Assembly (NCBI RefSeq): GCF_000688395.1
Contig: NZ_JIAG01000007.1
Span: 62,001-126,000 of the forward strand
From: Haematomicrobium sanguinis DSM 21259
GTDB taxonomy: Bacteria > Actinomycetota > Actinomycetes > Actinomycetales > Micrococcaceae
DNA length: 64,000 nt
Direction: 5' to 3'
The notes beneath the pieces were generated by a model, which saw nothing but the letters and a program-made list of their open reading frames with translations, was not told the origin of the DNA and searched no databases. Position 1 is the stretch's first letter. Every line of letters starts with the position of its first letter. Of the stretch, positions 57,710 to 64,000 are shown piece after piece. The position numbers and the translations under genes were made by a program.

Positions 57710-58762
57710 TTACTTCTTATCGAAGAAATCTTGAACTTCATCTCGCTCGCCGCTCGTTTTTGACGGCTTGGATTTCTTGGCCGCAGCGCCCTCTTCAGCG
57801 ACAACCTCGTCAGTGACCACCTCTTCGGTGACCACCTTAGTGTCGCCGCGGCGCCCCACGGTAATGTCCTCGGCAATCACTTCGGCCCCCGCAGCCTTGC
57901 CCTCCGCGCCCACGGCAGCACCCCCGGTAGCACGCCCGGCAGCACCCACAGTAGCTTCCTCAGCATCAGCATCATCCTCGTCCCGCTCCGCAGACCGCTG
58001 ATTCCGCGCCACCGCGGCACTCAAATCCAACGCCCGGAACAGCAACCCGGCAATGAGCGCCCCGACCAGCGGCGCCACCCAGAACAGCCACAGTTGCGCC
58101 ACGGCCCAGTCCAGCCCGAACAGTGCCACCGCCGTCGACCGCGCGGGGTTCAGTCCGCCCTGATCAAGCGGCAACAAGAACGCCAGCAGCGCCAAGTAAC
58201 TCAAACCAACACCGAGCGGCAACGCATTGCCCACGCGCTTGCGCTGCCCAATCCCCAAGTACACCGCAACAAGAATCGCCGTCGCCACCACTTCAATCAG
58301 CAGCACACTGGTCAGCGGGAACTGCGCCGGCGAGTTCTGGTCAAAACCATTCCCCGAGTTCCGGATGATCCCGGACACATCCTGCAACTGCGGGTGAGAC
58401 ATAAACGCAAAGAACAGCACCGCCACACCTGCAACGCCACCGGCGACCTGCGCCACAATATAGGCGGGAACGTCCTTGAGCGGCATCCGTCCGGACACCC
58501 CTACACCCAGCGTCACAGCCGGATTCAGGTGCCCGCCGGAAATCGGCGCAAACACGAACATCGCACCCACCAGCGCAAACCCGAACGCGGCGGCGCGCAG
58601 CAACGGCGACTCGGACGGGTTCGCCAACACCCCGTACCCCACGCCCACCAAAACAACCATGAACGTCCCGAAAAACTCCGCACCGAGCCGCGGGAGCAAC
58701 CGATGCGTGACATACGGCTTCCCCACACTCAACCCGGTCTTCGATTCCGACTTCACGCTCAT
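57710..58762 (-). CDS. aquaporin / MIP-family channel with long acidic C-terminal tail
   Basis: 350 aa from ATG 58762 (GAGAGG upstream); the frame extends to 58957 only through a low-quality repeat-derived stretch. Six TM helices and two half-helices with both NPA boxes: GGHLNPAVT and GGLNPARST. A residue pattern typical of water channels is likely, but glycerol cannot be excluded. Residues about 240-350 form an Ala/Glu/Gly/Val-rich cytoplasmic tail ending in a Lys/Asp cluster (DFFDKK), which is unusual for the family. Confidence 0.9.
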   Translation of the reverse strand: MSVKSESKTGLSVGKPYVTHRLLPRLGAEFFGTFMVVLVGVGYGVLANPSESPLLRAAAFGFALVGAMFVFAPISGGHLNPAVTLGVGVSGRMPLKDVPAYIVAQVAGGVAGVAVLFFAFMSHPQLQDVSGIIRNSGNGFDQNSPAQFPLTSVLLIEVVATAILVAVYLGIGQRKRVGNALPLGVGLSYLALLAFLLPLDQGGLNPARSTAVALFGLDWAVAQLWLFWVAPLVGALIAGLLFRALDLSAAVARNQRSAERDEDDADAEEATVGAAGRATGGAAVGAEGKAAGAEVIAEDITVGRRGDTKVVTEEVVTDEVVAEEGAAAKKSKPSKTSGERDEVQDFFDKK

Positions 58763-58777
58763 CCTTGATTCCTCTCT

Positions 58778-58829
58778 CCGTGCGCATTTTCGCTGCGCAT
58801 TTTCCGTGCGCATTTTCGCTGCGCAAATT
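58778..58829. repeat. 26-bp tandem repeat upstream of the aquaporin gene
   Basis: Two head-to-tail 26-bp units (58778-58803, 58804-58829); each contains GTGCGCATTTTCGCTGCGCA. The second diverges only at its last bases. It lies between the aquaporin start and the ADP-ribosylglycohydrolase promoter. Confidence 0.75.
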
Positions 58830-58845
58830 CCACGCTCAATGCCAA

Positions 58846-58867
58846 TGTCCGTACGCCAACCTAAACT
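58846..58867 (+). promoter_or_regulatory. RecA-NDp-like promoter of the ADP-ribosylglycohydrolase
   Basis: TGTCCG (58846-58851), ten bases, TAAACT (58862-58867), six bases to the ATG. It has one mismatch to the TGTCRG half (C for R). Confidence 0.45.
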
Positions 58868-58873
58868 GACTTC

Positions 58874-59872
58874 ATGAGTACAAACTGGACGTCCGTCATC
58901 CGCGGGTGCATCGTCGGCGGCGCGCTCGGCGACGCTCACGGCTACCAAGCCGAGCACAACACCCCAGCGCCCATCATCTCAGACGACACCCAACTCACCC
59001 TCTTCACGCTCGAAGCCCTCACCGAACTCCTCGACTGGACCAACCAAGGCGTCGCCACCGACACCTCCGCACTCCTCTGGATCTCCTGCCTCCGATGGCT
59101 ACGCACCCAAGGAGAGCTCATCCCCGACGGCGCCCCCGCTCCCCCGCGCACCTGGCTCGAAACCTCGCCGCCCATGCAGCGCCGCCACCCCGGCCGCGCC
59201 ACCCTGACCGGCCTCTCCTCCGGCATCCAGGGCACCGCACGACACCCGCAAAACCTCACCGCCCGCGGCCCCGGCTCGCTCATGCGCTCGGCCCCCTTCG
59301 GCCTGATTCCGGGCATCGACACCGGCACCATCGTGACATTCGCCCTCGACGGCGCCGCCCTCACCCACGGCCACCCGGCAGCCCTCGCCGCCAGTGCCGC
59401 CTTCCCGGTCATCATCCATCAGCTCGCCCTTGGCACGGCACTCCCCGACGCCATCGACGCGGGCGCCCAGGTCGCCGACAATCTTGAAGCCACTGACCTC
59501 GCATCCTCCTTGCGAACGGTCGCCTCCCTGAAGCACGACGGCGATGCCTCCGCCCAGCCGCCCCTCACCGATCGGTTCGGGCCGGGAAAGCTCGCGGACG
59601 ATATCCTCGTGCTGGCTCTCGCGTGCGTCGCACGCGAGCACTCTGGTGACCCCGAAAATGCTGACGATGCCTCGGAAAGGTTCGTTAACGCCGTCGTACA
59701 TGGAACCCAGGTGGCCGAGGACAAGGACACCACGGCCGCAGTCATCGGCAATCTCTCCGGCGCGCTCTATGGTGAGCGCGCGCTCCCGGAGGCGTGGCTG
59801 CAGGAGACCGAGGACCTCGATGTCGTTGAGCGCGCCGTCGACGAGTTCACTCGCCAATCGGTCGACGCATGA
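58874..59872 (+). CDS. ADP-ribosylglycohydrolase (DraG/ARH family)
   Basis: 332 aa all-helical enzyme that would remove ADP-ribose from a modified protein, nucleic acid or small molecule. Metal-site blocks: GCIVGGALGDAHGYQAE and SDDTQLTLFTLEAL near the N-terminus, RGPGSLMRSAP, LTHGHPAALAASAAFP, and EDKDTTAAVIGNLSGALYG near the C-terminus (the two-metal Asp-rich ends). The mRNA is probably leaderless. It overlaps the SDR gene by 4 bp. No ADP-ribosyltransferase gene is nearby, so the substrate is open. Confidence 0.88.
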   Translation: MSTNWTSVIRGCIVGGALGDAHGYQAEHNTPAPIISDDTQLTLFTLEALTELLDWTNQGVATDTSALLWISCLRWLRTQGELIPDGAPAPPRTWLETSPPMQRRHPGRATLTGLSSGIQGTARHPQNLTARGPGSLMRSAPFGLIPGIDTGTIVTFALDGAALTHGHPAALAASAAFPVIIHQLALGTALPDAIDAGAQVADNLEATDLASSLRTVASLKHDGDASAQPPLTDRFGPGKLADDILVLALACVAREHSGDPENADDASERFVNAVVHGTQVAEDKDTTAAVIGNLSGALYGERALPEAWLQETEDLDVVERAVDEFTRQSVDA

Positions 59873-60786
59873 TCGGGCAGACCGCAGAACGCCGCCTGGA
59901 CGGGGAGCGTTACCTGGTCACCGGGGCAAGTGCCGGGCTCGGCTATTTCGCCGCCGAACAGGTGGCCGCGCGTGGCGCCGAGGTCGTCTTGGCGGTGCGC
60001 AACCTGGACAAGGGCGAACGGGCTCGAGCGCAAATTCTCGACCGGGTACCGAGCGCGAATGTTGAACTGCTCCGACTCGACCTTGCCGACCTCGACTCCA
60101 TCGCCCGTGCGGCACAAGCCATACAGGACGGCCCGGCGGTGAACGGTGTGTTGGCGAATGCGGGCGTCGTCGGTTCTGTTCGGCGGCAAAACACCGCCGA
60201 TGGTTTCGAGTTGCAAGTGGGCACCAATCACCTCGGCCATTTCGCGCTGCTGGCCCGCCTGCTTCCCTTCTTTGACGAGCACGCGACGCGCATGGTGCAC
60301 CTGGGGTCGATTTCGCACCGTTGGGCGCGGCTGAGTGAATCCGCGCTGAATGCCGCTCCGCGATACGTCAACGCGCGCGCCTATGCGACCAGCAAGCTCG
60401 CGGTGATGACCTTTGGTTTTGAGTTGGCGCGCCGGCTGGTCGAATCGCGGTCGCGGGCGCAAAGCGTCGTCGCGCATCCGGGACTCTCGATCAATGACTT
60501 GGCGCCGACGCGTGGCTCCGTCATCCGGCACCCGCGGCGGCCCAATCCACTGTCCTACCTGCCGAAAAACGTGGTGCAGGGCAAGGACATGGGCGCGCTC
60601 CCCTTGGTGCACGCGCTGACCGAACCGCTGGTCGACAACGGGGACTATTGGGGTCCTGGCGGATGGGGGCAGCTCACGGGTTATCCCGCGCTCGTGTCCG
60701 CAAAGAAAAAGGCACGCGATCGGGACCAGGCGGCGCGGCTGATCGAGTACTCCGAACGCGCGACGGGGGTCAGGCTGGAAATTTAG
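59869..60786 (+). CDS. short-chain dehydrogenase/reductase (SDR)
   Basis: 305 aa. Cofactor motif VTGASAGLGYFAAEQVAARG (TGxxxGxG), NAG motif VLANAGVVG, Ser in LGSISHRW, and active-site YATSKLAV (Tyr-x-x-x-Lys). The Arg in VRNLDK suggests NADP. It resembles the retinol-dehydrogenase-like group. ATGA overlap with the ADP-ribosylglycohydrolase; its stop overlaps the convergent exonuclease gene by 4 bp. Confidence 0.87.
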   Translation: MIGQTAERRLDGERYLVTGASAGLGYFAAEQVAARGAEVVLAVRNLDKGERARAQILDRVPSANVELLRLDLADLDSIARAAQAIQDGPAVNGVLANAGVVGSVRRQNTADGFELQVGTNHLGHFALLARLLPFFDEHATRMVHLGSISHRWARLSESALNAAPRYVNARAYATSKLAVMTFGFELARRLVESRSRAQSVVAHPGLSINDLAPTRGSVIRHPRRPNPLSYLPKNVVQGKDMGALPLVHALTEPLVDNGDYWGPGGWGQLTGYPALVSAKKKARDRDQAARLIEYSERATGVRLEI

Positions 60787-61451
60787 CGGGTAGCCCACTC
60801 GGGCTGGAGCGGCAGTTGCTCGCCATAAATGTGCGAGAGCGCTTTGCGGGCCGAGTCGGACAGTTCCGTGACGCCCGCCTCAAAGGTGCGCGAGCGCCGG
60901 AAACCCGCGCCGGTGTTGGTCACCAGGTCATATAGCGAATCGTGTCCGTGGATGCGGGCCGCGTCAATGACAATCGCGGCGCTCGCCATGGCGTCTTCAT
61001 CGGCGCGGTGGTGATGCTCCAGGTTAAATCCCGCCGCCTCGGCCGCGTAGGGCAAGGAGTGCGAGCGCAAGGTGTAGGTGCGCCGGGAAATTTTGACGCT
61101 GCAGACGTGCAGGCGCGAAGGGCAATCCACGCGGGACACCTCCGCCGCCGAGCGCAACACCCCCATGTCGAATGCGGAGTTGTGCGCCACGAGCACGTCA
61201 TCGCCCACAAAGTCCCAAATATCTTGCAATGCGTCCTTGAAGCGCGGCGCATCGACAACCATGTCCGGCCGGATCCCGTGGATCGCGACATTGCGCGGGT
61301 CGAAGCGCTCCACCGCTTCGGGCGGCTTCATCAGCATGGTGTGCGTGTCGGCGATTTCACCGTCACGGACCCGCACCATGCCAATGGCGCAGGGCGAACC
61401 CCAAAATCCATTGGCGGTTTCAAAGTCAATCGCGGTGAAATCTAAGGACAC
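60783..61451 (-). CDS. DnaQ-like 3'-5' exonuclease
   Basis: 222 aa. Exo I AIDFETANG (Asp, Glu), Exo II VAHNSAFDMGVL (Asp), Exo III HHRADEDA (His-x4-Asp), a complete DEDDh active site (about residues 8-150). A 60-residue extension follows with no recognised domain. The start is GTG 61451, six bases after TAGCCT (61463-61458). It is not fused to a polymerase, so a stand-alone epsilon-like or RNase T-like exonuclease. Confidence 0.87.
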   Translation of the reverse strand: MSLDFTAIDFETANGFWGSPCAIGMVRVRDGEIADTHTMLMKPPEAVERFDPRNVAIHGIRPDMVVDAPRFKDALQDIWDFVGDDVLVAHNSAFDMGVLRSAAEVSRVDCPSRLHVCSVKISRRTYTLRSHSLPYAAEAAGFNLEHHHRADEDAMASAAIVIDAARIHGHDSLYDLVTNTGAGFRRSRTFEAGVTELSDSARKALSHIYGEQLPLQPEWATR

Positions 61452-61559
61452 CCTTCCAGGCTACTCCCCTCGCAGCGGGTTTTCGGCGCTTCACGCTCCC
61501 AGCAAACGTGACGGAATTGTTCACTCAAAGTACCTTGCACTCTCACCTGGGGTGCACCG

Positions 61560-61571
61560 TAGTCTAGGGCT
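61560..61571 (+). promoter_or_regulatory. -10 element and leaderless start of the HAD hydrolase gene
   Basis: TAGTCT (61560-61565), six bases, ATG 61572. The 120-bp gap with the divergent exonuclease gene holds both promoters. Confidence 0.5.
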
Positions 61572-62165
61572 ATGGTTCAAACTCCGAAGTGGTACCTCTT
61601 TGACTATGGCATGGTGATCTCCACCGCGCCCGAAGACCGAGATTGGGACTTGCTGGAAGACGCTTTGGGCATGCCGATGCGTCAGGACGAGAGTCCATAC
61701 TGGCAGCACCGCGAGGATTTCGATGCCGGACGCCTGAGCTCCCAAGAATATTGGGCGAAGGTCGCGGGCACGGAGGTGAGCGAAGGAACCGTGAGCCGCC
61801 TCGATTCACTGGATGCCCTGCAGTGGTCCCACCTGAACCTGGACACCCTTGACGTGCTGGAGGATCTCTCGCGCCAAGGACACCAACTCGCGGTGCTCTC
61901 CAATATGCCGGTGGCCATGGCCGATGAATTCTCATCGCAACCCTGGACACAATACTTTGAGCGGCTATTTTTCAGCGGACACTTGGGGCTGATAAAGCCC
62001 GATCCAGAAATCTTCCGCCGGATTGCCCAGGAGTTGGACGCGAGCCCCGAGGACATCGTGTTTGTCGATGACAAAAAGGTTAATGTCGAGGCCGCCGCGG
62101 CAGAGGGCTATCAGACGGTGCACCATCATCCAGACGTCGACCTGCAAAAAGAACTGGGGCTTTAA
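61572..62165 (+). CDS. HAD-superfamily hydrolase (subfamily IA)
   Basis: 197 aa. Motif I is LFDYGMV: the second Asp is replaced by Gly, as in the FDxGGV variants of this subfamily. Motif II LAVLSNMP (Ser), Lys in GLIKPDPEIF, motif IV VFVDDKKVNVEAA. It resembles epoxide-hydrolase N-domain-like or YihX-type phosphatases. Substrate unknown. Its stop overlaps the convergent zapE stop by 4 bp. Confidence 0.83.
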   Translation: MVQTPKWYLFDYGMVISTAPEDRDWDLLEDALGMPMRQDESPYWQHREDFDAGRLSSQEYWAKVAGTEVSEGTVSRLDSLDALQWSHLNLDTLDVLEDLSRQGHQLAVLSNMPVAMADEFSSQPWTQYFERLFFSGHLGLIKPDPEIFRRIAQELDASPEDIVFVDDKKVNVEAAAAEGYQTVHHHPDVDLQKELGL

Positions 62166-63205
62166 GCCTCATCGCCGAACTGCGCTTCACGCGCCAACGC
62201 GGTCAATCGGGACACGGCACGGTAGTACTTCTTCATGTACCCGCCAGAGAGCATTTCCTCGGTAAAGAGCTTGTCAAAAGGCATGCCGCTAGCCAGGATC
62301 GGCACGTCGAGGTCATAGAGCCGGTCCGCCAACACCACGAAACGCAGCGCCACGCTCTGGTCAGAGATGGTCTCCACGTTGTGCCACACAATCGCCTCGA
62401 CACCCTCGATGAGGCGGCGGTATTTGCTCGGGTGCACCCCCGCCAGATGGGTCAAGAGGTCGGCAAAATTGTCCTCGGCGACAACCTTGTCGGCAAACAC
62501 CTTGCGCGCCATGGCTTCAAGTTCGTCATCCGGGACCGGCTCCGGGGGGACCGGTAGCCCGCGGTGACGGTAGTCCTCGCCGTCCACACGCACCACGTCA
62601 AACTGGTCCGCCAGCACCTGGATTTCACGCTTGAAGTCCACCGCCGCGAAGCGTCCCTCGCCGAGAGAACCGGGCAGGGTGTTGGATGTTGCGGCGAGTT
62701 TGACGCCCGCATCGGCGAGCTCGCGCATGAGCCGTGACATCAGCACAGTGTCGCCGGGATCGTCGAGTTCAAACTCATCAATGGCAACCAGGCTGTATTC
62801 CTTGAGCGCATCTACCGCCTTGCGGAAGGACAGCGCCCCCACCAAGTTCGTGTACTCGACAAAGGTGCCGAACGCCTTTTTGCCCGTCGCCTCGTGATAA
62901 AGCGAGGCGAGCAAGTGCGTCTTGCCGACGCCAAAGCCGCCGTCCAGGTAAATCCCCTGCCGACCGGGTGTGCTCTTCTTGGCGAACAGCCTTGAGAGGC
63001 CCTTTCCACCGGCGTCCTTGCCGACCTTGCGCTTGGAGAACGCCCTGAGCGCTTCCACTGCTGCCGCCTGGCTCGGCTGGTTCGGGTCTGGTATATAGGA
63101 GTCAAAGGACACCGAGGCGAATCGGGCGGACGGGGAAAAACCGGACAGGATTTCTTGCGCATCAACCTGGGGTTGGCGGCTCGTGAGGTGGATTCTCTGG
63201 TCCAC
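62162..63205 (-). CDS. zapE: AFG1-like ATPase / cell division protein ZapE
   Basis: 347 aa. Walker A GGFGVGKTHLLASLYH, Walker B LVAIDEFELDDPGDT, a sensor region LAATSNTLPG, and the C-terminal LRFVVLADRLYDLDVPILAS typical of AFG1/ZapE. GTG 63205 with AAGGGA six bases upstream is my start; upstream in-frame codons to 63253 run into the palindrome at 63231. In proteobacteria ZapE acts at the Z-ring; in actinobacteria the role is unproven. Confidence 0.87.
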   Translation of the reverse strand: MDQRIHLTSRQPQVDAQEILSGFSPSARFASVSFDSYIPDPNQPSQAAAVEALRAFSKRKVGKDAGGKGLSRLFAKKSTPGRQGIYLDGGFGVGKTHLLASLYHEATGKKAFGTFVEYTNLVGALSFRKAVDALKEYSLVAIDEFELDDPGDTVLMSRLMRELADAGVKLAATSNTLPGSLGEGRFAAVDFKREIQVLADQFDVVRVDGEDYRHRGLPVPPEPVPDDELEAMARKVFADKVVAEDNFADLLTHLAGVHPSKYRRLIEGVEAIVWHNVETISDQSVALRFVVLADRLYDLDVPILASGMPFDKLFTEEMLSGGYMKKYYRAVSRLTALAREAQFGDEA

Positions 63206-63230
63206 GGCTATTCCCTTACTCAAGACATGA

Positions 63231-63246
63231 GTGCACAATTGTGCAC
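63231..63246. promoter_or_regulatory. 16-bp perfect palindrome between zapE and the rhodanese gene
   Basis: GTGCACAATTGTGCAC, fully palindromic, 26 bp upstream of the zapE start in the divergent promoter region. It probably binds a dimeric regulator; none can be named. Confidence 0.5.
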
Positions 63247-63425
63247 CAGACAAAAGTAACCATCCGGGACACGTTCACCAAACCGCCCCGCGGACCCCAA
63301 CGCCGGGGTCACCGTTCCGCGTGTGACTTTATTGACAACTGTGACCTTTCGGAAGCATCCGGGCATCAATATCGTTACGCTGAAGTAGAAGCTGACCTAA
63401 CCCCCACCGAAGAGAGGACGATACC

Positions 63426-64000
63426 GTGAGCGTAGCTGCGGAAACGAACGAGAAGTTTGAGGCGTATGCCCACCCCGAGCGGCTGGTGTCCACCGAGTGG
63501 CTCGCCGACAACCTCGACAACGAGAACGTCGTGGTGCTCGAGTCCGACGAAGACATCCTCCTCTACGACACCGGCCACATCCCCGGTGCCGTGAAAATCG
63601 ACTGGCACACCGAACTCAACGACCAGGTGGACCGCGATTTTGTCGATGGTGAAACGTTCGCCAAGGTGCTGGGATCCAAGGGCATCGGCCGCGATACCAC
63701 GGTCGTGCTCTACGGCGACAAGTCCAACTGGTGGGCAGCCTACGCCCTTTGGGTCTTCACCCTTTTTGGACACGAGGATGTTCGCCTGCTGGATGGCGGC
63801 CGCGACAAGTGGATTGCCGAAGGCCGCGAGCTGACCACCGAGAAGCCATCCCCCACCGCAGTGGACTACCCCGTGGTGGAGCGCAACGACGCACCGCACC
63901 GCGCCTACCTGCAAGATGTCCTGGCGAACCTCGACAAGCCGCTCGTGGACGTCCGCTCCCCCGAAGAGTACTCGGGCGAGCGCACCCACATGCCCGCCTA
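63426..64000 (+). CDS. sseA: thiosulfate sulfurtransferase (rhodanese), cut by the window edge
   Basis: First 191 residues of a two-domain rhodanese. GTG 63426 has GAGAGGA upstream. The N-terminal rhodanese repeat (about 18-130) shows [26 protein letters not shown] and [19 protein letters not shown], where the would-be catalytic Cys is Asp-Lys as expected for the inactive first domain. The second, catalytic domain begins with [13 protein letters not shown] at the edge; its Cys loop is outside the window. TTGACA at 63332-63337 may be the -35. Confidence 0.88.
   Translation, partial: MSVAAETNEKFEAYAHPERLVSTEWLADNLDNENVVVLESDEDILLYDTGHIPGAVKIDWHTELNDQVDRDFVDGETFAKVLGSKGIGRDTTVVLYGDKSNWWAAYALWVFTLFGHEDVRLLDGGRDKWIAEGRELTTEKPSPTAVDYPVVERNDAPHRAYLQDVLANLDKPLVDVRSPEEYSGERTHMPA

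Noticed and set aside
58763-58957. Extended N-terminus of the aquaporin (65 more residues)
   Set aside because: It is translated from the 26-bp tandem repeat and overlaps the divergent gene. The ATG at 58762 has an upstream GAGAGG and fits family length.

Overview
The window is a compact, high-GC stretch of chromosome from an actinobacterium. The supporting signs are a 13E12-type (DUF222/HNH) gene pair, a DUF3516 helicase, a DtxR/IdeR-type iron box, a Nudix-regulator/nadA/nadC/nadS operon arranged as in Corynebacterium, malate:quinone oxidoreductase, and many genes whose -10 hexamer lies 6-7 nt before the start codon (leaderless mRNAs). The genus cannot be fixed from the sequence; Micrococcales or a relative fits. 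There are 52 protein genes that I can support (one cut by the right edge), a 14-codon leader peptide, a possible gene start at the left edge, and two tRNAs. I see no rRNA, CRISPR array, prophage or insertion sequence.

Layout. 0.1-4.4 kb: plsC, a HAD phosphatase and uvrA. 4.5-10.9 kb: a tightly overlapping drug-efflux operon, marR - 14-TM MFS pump - two half-size ABC exporters - GntR/YtrA regulator. 10.9-15.9 kb: a trans-aconitate-type methyltransferase, a DUF3516 helicase, a TerC-family metal exporter behind a yybP-ykoY-like (Mn2+) riboswitch, and a VOC protein. 16.0-18.6 kb: the first DUF222-HNH gene. 19.0-24.6 kb: ilvC, ilvN, ilvB behind a branched-chain leader peptide and attenuator, then ilvD. 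24.7-26.5 kb: tRNA-Lys, bcp peroxiredoxin, tRNA-Leu, a SpoU/TrmH methyltransferase. 26.6-34.9 kb: an orphan peptide-type binding lipoprotein, mqo, an RND pump, and an LLM oxidoreductase with its MarR regulator. 34.8-38.9 kb: Nudix regulator-nadA-nadC-nadS. 39.1-41.2 kb: an amino-acid permease and an alpha/beta hydrolase. 41.2-50.2 kb: a molybdenum island (modABC-moaA ... moeA) split by a DtxR-box siderophore-iron operon. 50.3-54.6 kb: a purine permease, an MFS protein and a DUF2130 nuclease-like protein. 54.9-57.4 kb: the second DUF222-HNH gene. 57.7-64.0 kb: aquaporin, ADP-ribosylglycohydrolase, SDR, DnaQ-like exonuclease, a HAD hydrolase, a ZapE-like ATPase and the start of a rhodanese.

The most interesting thread is a set of promoters that fit the LexA-independent DNA-damage promoter of mycobacteria (RecA-NDp/PafBC type, TGTCRG-N10-TAnnnT). 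Clear matches lie before both DUF222-HNH genes and before the DUF3516 helicase, and weaker ones before the DUF2130 protein and the ADP-ribosylglycohydrolase. Each HNH gene also carries a second, divergent copy of this promoter that points into DNA with no convincing gene. Together they suggest a scattered genotoxic-stress regulon of little-studied nucleases, a helicase and an ADP-ribose hydrolase.
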